Shown piece by piece: positions 22,401 to 40,023 of a stretch of DNA of 52,423 nt (its first letter is position 1; each line of letters opens with the position of its first letter). The translations under genes and the position numbers were made by a program. This stretch comes from Chromera velia. Its lineage: Eukaryota; Sar; Chromeraceae. Location: positions 7,501 through 59,923 of the forward strand of contig JAHBMJ010005930.1 in the NCBI GenBank assembly GCA_018398765.1. The letters run 5' to 3'. The notes below the pieces were generated by a model. The model was not told where the DNA came from and did not search any database. It was given only the letters and a program-made list of their open reading frames with translations.

Positions 22401-23753
22401 GGTGTTGAAGGACAACAGTAGCATCAGCCACAGTGTCACAAGCCCCCTTGCGCGAGGGCCCTCTGCCGCCTCCCCCTCGAAGGGAGGCGTTGTCCCCCCT
22501 TTGAACCTGGCGGTATTGAAGAAAGGAGCCGGGCCGTCGTTCAACACCACACCCAAAGCAGCAGACGCGGACAAGGACCGAGTGGCCCCTCTGCAGCTGC
22601 CGACTGCTGGAGACATCGAGAGGGACTGCGAGCAGATCCTCTCTGCTGCCGAGAACACTCGTCGTGTGTCAGAACTGAACCTTGTCTCATTGGCGTTGCA
22701 ACAGGAACTCAAAAGGTTCGCTTCTTATTTTGTGTTCATTGTGTTGTGTTGTGAAAGGGAACGTCACAGGGGAAAACGCGACGGTTTCTTTCTTGCGGGG
22801 CTTTGGAATTGGAAATGCTCGTATGCTGGCCCTCCCTCCTCATTTCTCTCTACTTCCTTTTTTGCACCTGGATGTTGTTGCTTTTGTTCGATGTTGTATT
22901 TTGTTGCTTTTGGTTGCGCAGCATTCAAAGAGAAGAAGGAAAGGCGAGAGGCAAGGAAAGAGGACGACTGGAAGAAAACACGGGAAACCAACAAAACGAA
23001 GTTTCAATGAATACGAAGAGAAGAAAGGAAAGGCAATTAAGAAAGGAGGAGAACACAGAAAAGTCGGAGGATGTCGAGGAAGGCAGGAGTGAGAGCGAGG
23101 TTTCGTGTGTATTCTGGTCCTTCTATGCGTGCAGAGCGGAAGCCCTCTCTCTTCTTGAGGCAGAGAAGGGAGATCAGCGAGCTCTGCGTCTTCAGGCAAA
23201 GAGACGGCAATCGATCCAGCAGGGCATCACTGCAGCCTTCCAGTCGGCCTCCAAAATTGTGGGGGCGAGTGGGGACAGGCCGAGGAGGCGTTCTTCTGTT
23301 CTCAGCAGTATTCCCGACAGTGAGCAGGTCTCGGCAGCAAGGATGATCACGGTCTCCGGTTCGCAGCTGGACACAGAAGGGGAGGGCATCTCGAAGGTCG
23401 ATGCTGCGTTGCACGATAAGGTCATCAAGCTGCAGACAGACCTGGCGGCAAGCAGAGCGCAAATGGATGCGCTCCTGAAGCTCCACGTCAGTCAGGAACT
23501 CCTGTTGACTCTGGTTTCTGTACCCAGTGATGTTTTCACGAAATCTGATCGACCCTTTTTCGAACTTATTTGTGCCCCCTGCAGTATTGCAGCAGGGCCT
23601 CCGCATGCCTTGCTGCTGTTGCCGTTGGGATCGCGCGATGTTGTCTCTTTCCTGTCAATTCTTTGTGGGAACAGAAGAAGAAACCCTTTTGCAGAACGAA
23701 TCATCCGCTCTGGCACATCTATTGTTCTAAACCGCCCTCCTCTCCTTTCCGAT

Positions 23754-23787
<34 letters not shown>

Positions 23788-26700
23788 TGTCTCTGAGCGT
23801 AGAATTCTTTCTCAACCCTCCTGGATGTGCGTGTCTGCAGTCTTCGGCCGTGTCCGAGTTGAACGAGCTCCGAAATCGCAGCACAGCAGAAGGTAAAAGA
23901 GAGCGCCCCAAACAATTCGTGTGCCGGACTGTCTGTTTGCTCCTGCTTTTGAATTACCAATCAGGTTGACCTGCAGGCACCGGACAGACCTAGACCACAG
24001 ACCTAGAATCGTGAGGAAAACCCGTGTGTATAACTGGATGCGTGAATGGATGGATGCATGGATGGATGGATGGATGGATGGGTAGTTCGAGCCCCACAGT
24101 GGTCATCCTTCTGCTCGGCTTTTCCCTTCCGAGCCTCTGCTCAGTCCCTTGCCAAAACAAACTTTCAAGGCTTCCTTCCGGACGCGCGTCCTTTCATCTT
24201 TCTTCCTTTCTCCCGTGCCACCATCATACGTCCCCTGCAGCCAATGGGAGTAACCCGACAAGAAAGAAAAATACGCCCGGCTGAATTTCGCGTGCTTTAT
24301 TGACCTCTCTTCTTCATGCCAGTGCGTCATTCTACTCTCTCTCTCTCTCTCTCTGTCTGTTTGCAGGGAAACAAGTCTCTTACCGTCACTTCCACACCCA
24401 TTCCCACAGCACCCAGATCGTCCCAGTGCCCCCACACGCACCCGCCACTCTCGCAGCCTCCCTCCCCAGCCCCCGGTCCGTGCATGGGGGTTTCGGAGGT
24501 CCCCCTGCCCCCCTCTCGGCCTGTGTGTCAGCCGTGCCCAGCCCTCTGAACTCCCAAAGGGGGGGGATTCTGGTCTCTCCCAGGAACATTCTCTGTCCCC
24601 CTGTGCCTCGGAACTCGCCCAGGTCTCCTGAGGCAATCTCCTCCTCACACATTCAGTCTCAACCTGCGCTGCCTGTGTCAGGACGGACGCGACCTTCAGC
24701 AGGTCAGAAAGAAGGCGTTGTGGGTGCGTGGAGGGGAGGGGATAGGCTGAGGGGAAGGAAGTCATGAGTGCGCATGTTGCCTGTCTCTCTCTGTTCACTT
24801 CTTCTCTTCTCTTCTCGATGCATTCTCCTGTTTGGATGCTCTGATCAGCTTCACCTCCAAGCCTGCCACCCTTATGGAGTCATGACCATGCGCGGATTTC
24901 TGAAGAGCGAATTCCCCTTTCTCTTGGTTCGTTCTAGCTCCTACAGAGGTCTGAGGTCTGACATTCTTCTTCTTTCTCTATCCTAGACTCAACGTCTATT
25001 TTACTGTGCTGAATTGTGTCAATGCTTCTTTCTGCCTTCCCTCCTTCAATGCAGCGTGCTGCGGAGCTACAGGAGAGGATGCAGGGCCCATCAATCCAAC
25101 GGGAGTGCGGCACCCCCACCCGAACCTGACCAGAAGTCTCCCCACAAGGGGGCACCTCCTGGCTGCCTCTACTCCCGAGGGCGGGCTCATCAGCTCCCCC
25201 AGCAGGGTAGACACTGTCGTGCCTGGCCCGTCCTTGCAGGTTGCTGCTGGACAGCCCCCCCCTTCTGCACTCACCCTGACTCCCTCGGTGATCAGCATCC
25301 CCCTGCCGCATCCAATTCGCTTCAACCCCCCCCCTCGGGAGACGATCCCCCTGCCCCCCCTTCTGCACTCTGTCAACACTTCCGTCACGCAGGAAATCCC
25401 CCATTCCCCTGTCGCACGGGCCCTCAACGCCCAAGAGAGAGAAAACGCCATGCAGAGGAACAAGGAAGCGGAAGCAGAAGCAAAACCAGCCCCCCTGAAG
25501 CCCCTCTCAGAGATTTCTGTCGACTCTTCGGGTCAGAGGGAGAGGGAGAGGGCAGCTGCCAAGAGGGCACAGGGCAAAACAAGCGCAGGGGCTACAGCGA
25601 CCTCAGCTCCTCCCTACAACAAATCAGGGAGTCTAGGTGTCTCCACAGGGTCCAAGCCTAGGCCCCCCCGCCCGATAGTCTCTGGTCGAAGTGGGACTTT
25701 GGGTCTCTCTTCTCAAGGCACTAGGTCGAAGCTCAACGCTTCCTTCGAGGATAAAATCCATGCGCAAGCACGCGTAGTCACTCACTGGGATGGCAAGCTT
25801 AGGACCAAGGCATCCACTACAAGGCTTGGAGGAGGAGGCAGCTCGTCCTCTCTGAAGAACAAAGGAAGTTCAGCCTCCCTGAAGCCGAAGAAGACCACAA
25901 CGCCTGTCAAGAAACCTACCGCTGCCAAGAGCACGCTGCCCAAACCCAAAACCCCAGCTGCCCCTTCCAACTCTCCTATTTCTCCACTAAAGGTCGCAAA
26001 GAGGCCTGCCGTCTCCCCAAAGGCTCCCAAACCCGTCATTAACGTCATCAAGACACACAGCGACCAACACCTGGGAGGATCCCAGGGTCCCTCGGGGGAG
26101 CCGCGGATTCACACCACACGCCAACCCGCCACAATGAGAAATCAAGACACAAACCTCCTCAGTCTGCCGAAGAAAAAGGGAGCACTCAAGAAAAGGACCG
26201 CCGCGTCAACATCACAAAAACCAAAAAGCTCAGTCATTCTGGAGCCCCCCGAAGTGGTCGACCCGCCCGTCTCCCACCAGGCAGCAGCAGCAGCATCATC
26301 TAGGTCTGTGTCGCGTGCAGCGGCTCATCTGACCTCTCGAGGACAACCAGAAAACATGGGAGTACCCAAAGAAGCGCGAAGAGCCGTCCCTGGAGCAACG
26401 AAGCCGTCAAACGCCCGAACTGCAGGAACAGCACGTGCCTCGGCAGCCGGCCCGACTTCAAAGCTTCAGGATATCGCTCCGGTTTCTCTGTCTGCGCCCA
26501 CACCTGCTGCGAACAAGGCAGGTGCACCCCGAGGTCCTTCAGGTGCAAGCTCGAGGGCGCCCCCTGCAAAAGAACGAGGGGAGACGGATGATGTGAAGAG
26601 ACGGCAGACGGGTGCGACGGGATCGGCAGGTGCCGCACCAAAGGCAGTAGAAAAGAACCTGCGGAGATTAATTGCAAAGAATGCGGAGGTGATTGCAAGG

Positions 26701-26946
26701 AATCTAGAGAATTGTTCCAGACCCGACCTGGGGGGGGAGGGTGGAGCGGGTATGGGGTCCCTGCAGCAAGCGGCAGTGGGAGCAGCAGCGGTCTGTTCTC
26801 GGCCCAGGCTTATCCCCCCTGGGGCGTCCCCCTTCTCCAATCAGGGTCGCACCCCCCCTCCAACTCCCACCCCCAGGCTGGGGGTTCCTTTGTGCCCCCC
26901 CGTGAGCATGCAGGCTACCTCGATCGTCGGCTCTCCTGATCGATGA
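19488..26946 (+). CDS. large hypothetical coiled-coil protein, 7 exons, 1591 aa
   Basis: Exons 19488-20432, 21042-21284, 21760-22715, 23135-23486, 23841-23892, 24367-24702 and 25055-26946 join with GT-AG borders (donors such as GTCAGT, GTCCGT, GTAAAA) and consistent phase throughout, giving 4776 nt with a TGA stop. ATG 19488 opens the first exon; no upstream coding extension is evident. Residues 1-315 are Ser/Pro-rich with a helical block (VVADLEKVRAVTW to RLQREVSAALHSLKRLAG). Residues about 397-455 form a coiled coil (EKEEAIERLQEQLDHERTRA to RLREQLSEQ). Exon 4 adds a second helical segment (LSLLEAEKGDQRALRLQAKR). The last 630 residues are basic, Pro/Ser/Ala/Lys-rich and probably disordered, like many cytoskeleton-associated proteins. 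No known domain is recognised. Intron 2 holds a palindromic insert with a 42-bp flank duplication. Confidence 0.75.
21387..21518. mobile_element. palindromic insert 1 with 42-bp flank duplication
   Basis: The palindromic core at 21431-21477 (GCATTTTCTTTCAT to ATGAAAGAAAATGC) lies between two copies of a 42-bp segment, 21387-21428 and 21477-21518 (CCTGCATGGCTGGG to TTCAGGCCGTGT, two mismatches). It is located in intron 2 of the seven-exon gene. Confidence 0.85.
23753..23787. repeat. (GT)n microsatellite
   Basis: Pure GT run inside intron 4 of the seven-exon gene. Confidence 0.95.
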
Positions 26947-28699
26947 AGGAGGGAGGGAGGAAGGGATGGAACGACGGGGAGCCGCTGGATGGATGCATAT
27001 AGGCGGGGGGGGGATCGAGTCCTTCCTTGCATGGGAACTGTACGCAAAACCACACTGACTGCATGGAAGGAAGTGTTCGTTGCGAGTCCATGTTTGTGCC
27101 GTGTCTTTTTTCTTGACCGTCAATCCATCCATGAGGAATCTGTCTGTGTTGCAGTTTCTCCTTAATTCTGTATGTTTTCTCTTTCTTGCATGTCTCGATT
27201 TTCAGGTGAGAGCGCTGGACAGATAGAATGGGGGTAGGGGGCGGTATTTCGTATTCTGTGAAGGACCAGCAGTGCAGCTCCATGTTGACGGTTGGGGGGT
27301 TCTTTGGGAATTGAACTGAGTCGATCATATTGATGAAAGTCGTGCATGCAAAGAAGAATCAAAACACAAAAAAGAACGAAAAGACAATGACCCAAATGAA
27401 AGGCACGTACATGAATGAATGGATGCAGAAAGAAAGAAGCTTAAAGGGACTGCATGCAAAGGTGGCAGGGCACAACGTAGAGTTCCCTTAATTCCCTCAA
27501 ATGAATCCACCCACCCATTTATTTTCTCTCTCTTTTGCATGTCTACACGTTTTCTGATTCATTCACGCTGCATTCATTCGTTTTCATTACTGGGTGGGCA
27601 CAGCCAGTCAGTCAGTCAAGCTAGAGACTGGATCTCTCGCTAATTCGGCACCTCCTTTGCCTCCTTTGCTCTCATCGCCCCCCCCCCCTTCCTAGCTTCT
27701 TTGTTTGTCTGTCTGTACAGTACGCAGCCTTCCTGCATGGCCTCTGGCAACCTGCCTGCACTTGTAAGTGCCCTTCTCTGACTTATCCCCCCCCTCTTCC
27801 CCCTTTTGCGTGAGGACTCGTCTTCATTTTAGGCTTACACAAAGAAGAGAAGCACGTGTATCTGATTCGTCTCTCGATCTTGCCATCGTTACCTGCGAAG
27901 GGAGGGAGGCTGCGACAGGATAGGAGAGACACGTTTGCACCGTTTTCTTCATTCCATCCTTCCTTGTGTGTTTGTAACCTTATAACCTTGGACGTTTGCA
28001 TTTGCTTCTTCTGCCTGCATATCCTTGATCGGGAAGGGCTTCTTCCTGCATCGCATCTCTCAAATAAAATGGCGGGCCTGCATCTGCGTGTGCGTGTGTG
28101 TGTGCGTGCATCCACTGTGTCGCTCTTTCAATTTCGTTGATGGCCGTAGAGGGGGGAAAGGGAGGGGGGGGACCTGGACCTGACGGCTGACTTTTGAAGC
28201 ACAAAATTTAATTGCGTTCTTTCTGCATGAGTCCGTTTGTTCTTTCTACCTCTGCATGTGAAGAAACGAAAGCGAATTCGAGATGGTGTCTCCAGGAAAT
28301 GCATGCAGTCCTTCTTCCAGACGTCCAGTCAAAACTTTCCAAGAAAAAACTTGATGGGTATGCCAAAAGAGCGAGTCAGATTTTCTTGCAACCGGTGGAG
28401 GCCAATGTGAGACTGTCACAATTGAAGAATTGAAGAGAGGGTCTGGTGTTTGATTGGATTGTCCAATGGGAGAGCGGTCAAAGTCACGCAGTGTGTGGCA
28501 AGAAAAGAGCGGATTGTCAACAGACAAAACTCCTACAGGGCTGCCCGAGTTCAGGTTGGCACGGACGAGAAGTCGCAGCTGTGACATATGTGCAAATACC
28601 TCTATCAGTAGACATCTGACCTTTCCCTTCTCGCCGGCCAGCTCAAAGCCGTCAAATTGAAAAACATGCACATAAAAAAAGACTGAGGGAAACCTTGCA
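26947..28699. other. intergenic, no supported gene
   Basis: This is the 3' flank of the seven-exon gene. It holds short GGAT, C-run and GT-rich tracts and short open frames on both strands without coding character. A TACAG followed by GTAAGT 44 bp later (27719-27767) could be a small exon of a 3' UTR; that is not supported otherwise. Confidence 0.5.
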
Positions 28700-29430
28700 C
28701 CGACAACTAGATCGCCTGCTTTGGTTCAATCAACCTATAATGAACCCCTATTGATAAGTCATCATACCACTGCGGCATTGGCACCCTTCACATTATAATT
28801 ATTTCAATTCCTAAATTCTTTAAATTTTTGTATAAAAAAACAATTCTTGTAATTTATGTTTGTTCAATGAATTTTAATTAGTAACTTATCAATTTTTGTT
28901 AATTTTCTAGAGTTTAAACTCGGACTTTAATATAATTGATTTGTATTAGGTTTTGATTACACTATATGGTTAGAAGTAACTACCAGAGGGTTTGAGGGTA
29001 GTCTTGTTTACAATAAATTTTGTAACCGACGATTGGTAACTAGCAGCTAGTAGTCAAGACATCGTCCAGATATGCGGCTTAGCTTTCAAGACACCGTAAA
29101 TGATCCGCGCTTGCGGCGCGGACTTCTAAGCTCATCCAAAAATGTGGCTTGAACTTTCAAATGATAGTTAGGTCCAAGGAGCCTTGAAGGAGGTCTGCAC
29201 AGATATGCACCCTGACCATATTATTTTATGATATAAATCATAAACCAATTGCTGACACTATAATTCAATCTCACCGTTTTGTTTATTGTGAATTACGTTT
29301 ATCACAGTAGTATGATGCTATATAATAGCATTCATTTTGATTAGACAGTTTTCTCCCACTTATACAATGCAATTATGATACAGAGGAGCAGATCATCAAA
29401 AGCACTTCACAGAATCACATTTGTCTCTGC
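28700..29430. other. AT-rich stretch, no gene seen
   Basis: Composition drops to roughly one-third GC. A diverged pair of segments (GATATGCGGCTTAGCTTTCA near 29072 and AAATGTGGCTTGAACTTTCA near 29139) suggests an old duplication. It could be an old inserted element; no ends were found. Confidence 0.4.
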
Positions 29431-29436
29431 ATATGC

Positions 29437-34783
<5,347 letters not shown>

Positions 34784-34823
34784 CTGCAAACACATCCATC
34801 TGCAAGCGCGCGCAAACACACAC

Positions 34824-34845
34824 ACACACACACAGCGAGAGGTCA

Positions 34846-34881
<36 letters not shown>

Positions 34882-34886
34882 ACATA

Positions 34887-34926
<40 letters not shown>
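34824..34926. repeat. (CA)n microsatellite
   Basis: CA run interrupted by GCGAGAGGTCATCA and by CATACACA variants; GCGACAGGTCATCACACGTG follows at its end. Confidence 0.95.
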
Positions 34927-34927
<1 letters not shown>

Positions 34928-35183
34928 CGACAGGTCATCACACGTGACAGCTTACTGAATTCACGTACCGCTGAGACCACAAGAGGGTGCATGCCTCGCA
35001 CCAACAGTCAATCGGGGGCAAAAATTGAAAATGTATCGCGATCAACGACAGGCAGAGAACGCAAGCCTGCCCTAGACCAAATTTTACGCAAACCCATCAC
35101 ACAACTCGGCCTTGTCGCACCGTGTGCAGGAGAAGAGAAAGCAACGCCTGTGAGCTATTGCCTATGAATCATGATGGACTGAC

Positions 35184-35246
35184 CTTTGCAAGAGACCGCC
35201 AACAGACAGCCCGGCAGTCCATCGTGAGGAAGTCTGACGCATGCTC
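35184..35246 (-). CDS. candidate exon, 21 codons
   Basis: The minus-strand segment has a TTCTTGCAG acceptor and a GTCAGT donor, phase 0 on both sides, encoding EHASDFLTMDCRAVC and on. It uses the same donor type as the neighbouring minus-strand exons and is probably an upstream exon of the gene ending at 29437. The phase does not connect directly to the exon at 34783, so one exon is missing or this one is wrong. Confidence 0.4.
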
Positions 35247-35788
35247 CTGCAAGAATTCATTCAAACAGGCAGACAGGAAGACAATGAAACGAGGCAGGGT
35301 GTCCCTCCCTCGTCCTTTTCTTCTCTTTCCCTCCCACGAATGGGGATCTTCTCCCATCAACGGCAGAAGCAATGAGCAGAATCAGAGAGGCCTGCTGGCA
35401 AAACAAGAGAGGAGGGACACACGCCGGCAATGAAGTGAGAAAACACAGAGTGACACACACACAAGATCAGAAGAGAAGGGGGACATGGTGGCAAGTGACG
35501 CACGCCTCGAGACTTCCGCTGGGGTGAGACAGGGGAAGGGTCAAACAACCTCAGTCAGTCAGCGAGGCAGGTAGACTGAGAAGAGATGCGGGGATGATGA
35601 AGAGGAAGGTCGGTTTGGGGGGGGGCACAAAGAGGTTTGAGAAAAGAAAGAAGACAGGAAGGAATATTTCTGGAAGAAGAAATAAGCACAGAGCCAACCA
35701 AGCCCGCAGGAGCCGACGAAAAGGGTAGATCCTCAAAGAGACGGCTACGCACTCCATCCAAGGGGGCTGGCTCTTCCCATGCACTGAC

Positions 35789-35854
35789 CATAAGAAATTG
35801 GTCTTCTTTCGCCGACCAGTCGAAGGACTGTGGGGGTTGGGAGTTCTTGGAGAT
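35789..35854 (-). CDS. candidate exon, 22 codons
   Basis: Minus-strand segment with a CGCACGCAG acceptor and a GTCAGT donor, phase 0-0, encoding ISKNSQPPQSFDWSAKEDQF and on, with good coding character. Likely an upstream exon of the membrane-protein gene or of a separate gene. A start codon was not identified. Confidence 0.45.
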
Positions 35855-35899
35855 CTGCGTGCGAGGGGGAGGGGGCAGTGTCAGATGCGTATTGGGTCG

Positions 35900-37041
35900 C
35901 AACATGTGATGGAATCCAGCCAAAGAGGGTGTAGTGCAACAGTCAGACTGGCCTTCAAGGAGACGGCACTCCGAGGACGGGAGTTTGATCGTATTGGAGG
36001 GACATAGGCCCCAACCGGACTCAACCAGAAAATGATAAGGAAGCGAACAACGCAGGACGAAAGGAGAGTCATGGTCGTGCCGGGAAAATGGGGGGCCCTA
36101 AGATAGATTCGATTAATTCACGCAAAACAAACAACTGCAGATGGCGGCACGGCAAAAAGGAGGCACTGTTTCACTGTTGTTCGTCTCTGTGGAACCATCT
36201 GACAGACAATGTTTTCGGTTTTCAGTTGATCATACAGTGAATAAAGCTGTCATGAAAGATGCTCTGATTGTCTCTCTACATAATCTCTACATAGCTCTTC
36301 TGACTGAGGGACGGCTGTGGGATGTTGTGGCTTTGCAGTGAGCGTTCGGCACATTCCTGTCTCCTTCTTCCCTTCCGACCGGGCCCCGGCACACGCATGC
36401 ACTAGCTACATGCATATATTGCTGAGTTTAGGGGGCCCGCCCAAGTAAGTTCTGCATGCAGGTTCGCGCGCTCCTCGAGCGAAAAGTGGCTATACATATA
36501 TATAAAAAGAAGAAAATTAACATATATATATATATATATATATATATGCAATCGACGTCGCTCGATCGGTTGTCGCAGGTGTGGACATGTGCTTTCTTCA
36601 ACTAGAGGGCAAGGAAGCAATTTGAATCGATGCAGCATCGGGTTTGCTCTGACAAGACACCGGAACTGTAGAGAAACTTAGCCAGGTCTTTTACTTCGCA
36701 TTGAACAATTAAACCGGAAGCGGATTGTACATTACTCATTGCGAAGCTGGAGTGACCTTTTTGAGACTGAGTTTCCCTTAGAATTCTTTCAGGAAGTCCA
36801 TCAAAGACATGTCTGCCAACCCAAGAGCTGCCCCCTCGGCAGCAACCAAACAACGGAGGGAGACGATGAACACACGGACACGGACTGCCGGACAGTTTGC
36901 ACTTCCAAAAAATGAGGTCGGTGTTGCCGTCAGATGGTGATTCTGTCTGAGTGCTTACCGTTTCCCTCTTTCGCTGGTGGCACACAGGCCCTCTGCATGC
37001 ATGCCTCTTGTTCGGATGCGTGCGTCACTGCGTGTGTGCAG
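35900..37041. other. intergenic, possible 5' part of the EF-hand gene
   Basis: No gene is firmly supported. The EF-hand gene needs at least one upstream exon ending in phase 0. An ATG at 36141 followed by AARQKGG is one unproven candidate. A (TA)n run lies at 36521-36547. Confidence 0.4.
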
Positions 37042-39160
37042 AAAGGAGGGATTGTGATCGACCGTGATGAGTTGAAGGTCGCATGGGACTTCTTCGACGT
37101 CAAGGGAGCAGGGAAGTTGACAGTGAACGACATCAAGAAAAGGCTGTCGGTGTTCTACAAGAACCTCTCGGTCAAGGAAGTCAGGTAGGTGGGTTGGGAG
37201 GACTGTCCGTCCGTCTAATAATGTCTGCCTTTCCGTCTGGGCTCTTTTTCGGTCGATCACTTGGGTCTATATACGCGTTCATTGAATGCATGCAAGCGTT
37301 GCTTTCGTTTACTGTTGCTCACTACCAGGCTGAACTTTGGCTGAATCGCTGTTGTCTCTCGTTTTGCCCAGTCACTCCATGCCATACGATTCGTGCCTGC
37401 CTGCCCGGCCTGCTCGACTGAATTGCATCAATGGATCGATCGTGCAATCAATCAATCAGGTTTCTGCTGAACAACCAGAACGAGATCACGTTCGACGAAC
37501 TGTACAACCTCCTGAAGGACAATCAGCTGACGAACTTCGACCCGGTCAAGGAAGCCTTCAAGGTGGGTGCGTGGGTGGGTTGCTGGAGTAATGGCTTCCT
37601 GCAGTGTTTGTTAGTAAGTGCATGATGTTGGTGGAATTTCGCATGTGTCTGTCTCTTCCTCGCTGGACTCATTGGGACACCGTTCGGTCCTCGATCGAAA
37701 GAGGTCTGACAGTTGGACTCAAATGCGCCGTCTTTCTTTCCTTCTGCGTGGTCTCTCACAAAAAAGAGAAGGAGAACAACAAGAAAAACAACAACAGCCA
37801 GAAGACGGAGGAGAAGAAGAAGAAGAAGAAGAAGAAGAAGGAGGAGGAGGAGGAGGAGGAGGAGGAGGAGGAGAAGGAGAAGGAGAAGGAGAAGGAGAAG
37901 GAGAAGGAGAAGGGGGAGGAGGAGGAGGAGGCGGAGAAAAAAAGGAAGAACAAGACGAAGCAGGGGAAAAGAAGAACAAGAAGAAGCAGGGGAAAAGAAG
38001 AACAAGAAGAAACAGGGGAAAAAACTGATGGAGGGAGGTCGAGGAGGAAAAGAAAGAAAGTGCGGGGGGCAGAGCTGGAGAAAGCGGAGAGCGGAGAGAC
38101 GGAGAAGAGAGAGAAGGAAGGGGAAAGGAGGAGAAGGAGAAAAAGAAACACATAGAAAGAGATAAAGACAACAAACCAAGATAAAGGAGAGACGACAAAA
38201 AAAAAAAAAAACATCAAGGGAGGAGGGAGAAGAAACAAAAGGGAAAGAAAAAAAAGAATGACTAGGGAGGTAAAGAGACAGACGGATGAAGTGAGGAGGT
38301 TCTCGGATGACCCCTCAAGCTTATTTGGTGCTGCCTGCCTGCCTGCCTGCATGCATGTTGGGGGTATCTGACCTCTCTTTGTTTTCTTCAGCAGGTCAGA
38401 CCTCCAACCCCTCTTTCCTCTCTCGCTCACGCTTACCGACAGAACTCTCCACTGTCTTCTCCTCTCTGCTGACTCAACATGGACTCATGCATGCAGGTCT
38501 ACGACCCGCTGGACACAGGGTTTGTGGACATGAACGTCGTGAAGGAGTTCTTCAAGAATCTGGGGTATGGGGACATCTCGGAAGACGACGCCAAGATCCT
38601 CCGTCAGTCAGTGGTTTGTTTTTCCTTCTTTTCTTTCTTTATTTATTGCGTTTGCATCTCAAATGAAGATGTGGAGATGGCCAGATTGTGGGAGCTGCAA
38701 GAGCAGCAAGATTGGATGTCCAACAATTGCTTCGGTCTAGCACTTCGGTCGCCTAGTTGCTATGGCGAGAAGAAGCAGGTCTGCATAGATAGATCCAGGC
38801 AGACAGACAGGGCTGCTTGGTCGTTGATGCCAGCTCCTTTCCATGTTTTGTTTCTTCAGCAAACATTTGAACACGCAGGCTTGCAGGTAGGGGGCTCGCT
38901 TTCGCAGCATGTGGTCGCATGAACTAATGACTATACGAGTCCATCAATCACTTGATGAGAGAGTGCTCTGATGAAGCCTTGAGCACCTTGTTCTACAGAG
39001 AATTGATTCCCATTCCCTATCCTCTTGCATGCATGTGCCGCTGCATGAATGAAAGAATGAATAAATGAATGCATGCATCCATGCAGTCCAAACGGCAGAC
39101 GCAGACAAGGACGGCAGGATCGGGTTGGAGGACTTCAGAATGATGGTCCCTTTCGGGTAA
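37042..39160 (+). CDS. EF-hand (calmodulin-like) calcium-binding protein, 5' incomplete
   Basis: Exons 37042-37184, 37460-37562, 38497-38602 and 39087-39160 join in phase (426 nt with stop, 141 residues) and start in phase 0 from an unseen upstream exon. Loop-like sequences appear in order: DVKGAGKLTVND (degenerate), a helical NEITFDELYNLL segment, DPLDTGFVDMNV (degenerate), and DADKDGRIGLED, a canonical 12-residue calcium loop with Asp at 1, 3 and 5, Gly at 6, Ile at 8 and Asp at 12. The pattern of four EF-hand-like units with only the last intact fits calmodulin- or centrin-related proteins that sense calcium. The end reads VPFG then TAA, but GGGTAAGT also looks like a donor, so a further exon is possible. 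A 45-bp copy of the end, stop included, lies at 39265-39309 behind a palindromic insert. Confidence 0.75.
37756..38250. repeat. long polypurine tract, (GAA)n/(GGA)n/(GGAGAA)n
   Basis: About 450 bp of almost pure purine on the plus strand in the intron between 37562 and 38497, with pure blocks of GAA, GGA and AGGAGA units. Long Glu-, Arg- or Gly-rich frames here are by-products. Confidence 0.95.
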
Positions 39161-39309
39161 GTGAGTAAGTGCATTTTCTTTCATACATCTTTAATATGTA
39201 TTAATTCTGTATGTATTGCATGTAATATGTATCAATAAGAATTCTGTATGAAAAAAAATGCATGGGAGGACTTCAGAATGATGGTCCCTTTCGGGTAAGT
39301 GAGTAAGTG
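39127..39309. mobile_element. palindromic insert 8 with perfect 45-bp flank duplication
   Basis: The insert at 39172-39264 (CATTTTCTTTCATACAT to GAATTCTGTATGAAAAAAAA) sits between identical 45-bp segments 39127-39171 and 39265-39309 (GGAGGACTTCAGAATGATGG to GTAAGTGAGTAAGTG). The left one is the 3' end of the EF-hand coding sequence. Confidence 0.9.
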
Positions 39310-39627
39310 GGGGGATCTCTGCATGTCCCTCTCTCTGTCTTTGTTGTGGGGACCCTTGCAATGAGCTTTGTGCGGCAGTAGTGACTCTGACGATTTGGCA
39401 GACTTGACAATAATGATGGCTTTCCAAATATTATCTGGGACAGGGCTTTTTGTCTTGCATCCACGTTTGTCTGCCAGGGTAGTTTTTGACTGTTTCATGA
39501 GAAGTGCCTCCGCTACACCCAAATTCTAGTGGATAAGCTCTCCACTATGTGCATCGACCCACCATGCAATTCAAGAAATGCAGCAATTTGAATTCCGGCC
39601 TGTCCTCTTATTCGTGTATAGACGCAT

Positions 39628-39634
<7 letters not shown>

Positions 39635-39690
<56 letters not shown>
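39635..39690. repeat. (AC)n microsatellite
   Basis: Nearly pure AC run between the EF-hand gene and palindromic insert 9. Confidence 0.95.
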
Positions 39691-39692
<2 letters not shown>

Positions 39693-39802
39693 AGCACGCA
39701 CGTACATGCATCTACATACCCGTACGGACATTTTAATCGTCCATCGATTCATCCACTAAACCACCCAACTGTTCATGAATTCACATCTGAAGTGTCCACC
39801 CA

Positions 39803-40023
39803 CGACGCAACCTCTCGATCGATGTGCCAGGCCTCTCACCGACATGCATTTTCTTTTTCTGTATTAATATTAATTCTGTATGAAAGAAAACGACGCAACC
39901 TCTCGATCGATGTGCCAGGCCTCTCATCGACATGCATTTTCTTTTTCTGTATTAATATTAATTCTGTATGAAAGAAAACGACGCAATCTCTCGATCGATG
40001 TGCGAGGCACCTCACCGACATAC
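39803..40023. mobile_element. palindromic insert 9, two copies in an 88-bp tandem array
   Basis: Flank copies at 39803-39847, 39891-39935 and 39979-40023 (CGACGCAACCTCTCGATCGA to GACATGC) alternate with two identical 43-bp inserts at 39848-39890 and 39936-39978 (TATTAATATTAATTCTGTAT core). The period is exactly 88 bp. The third flank has most of the mismatches. Confidence 0.9.

Noticed and set aside
37523-38198. Leu/Ser-, Glu- and Arg-rich open frames on both strands
   Set aside because: By-products of the polypurine tract within an intron.
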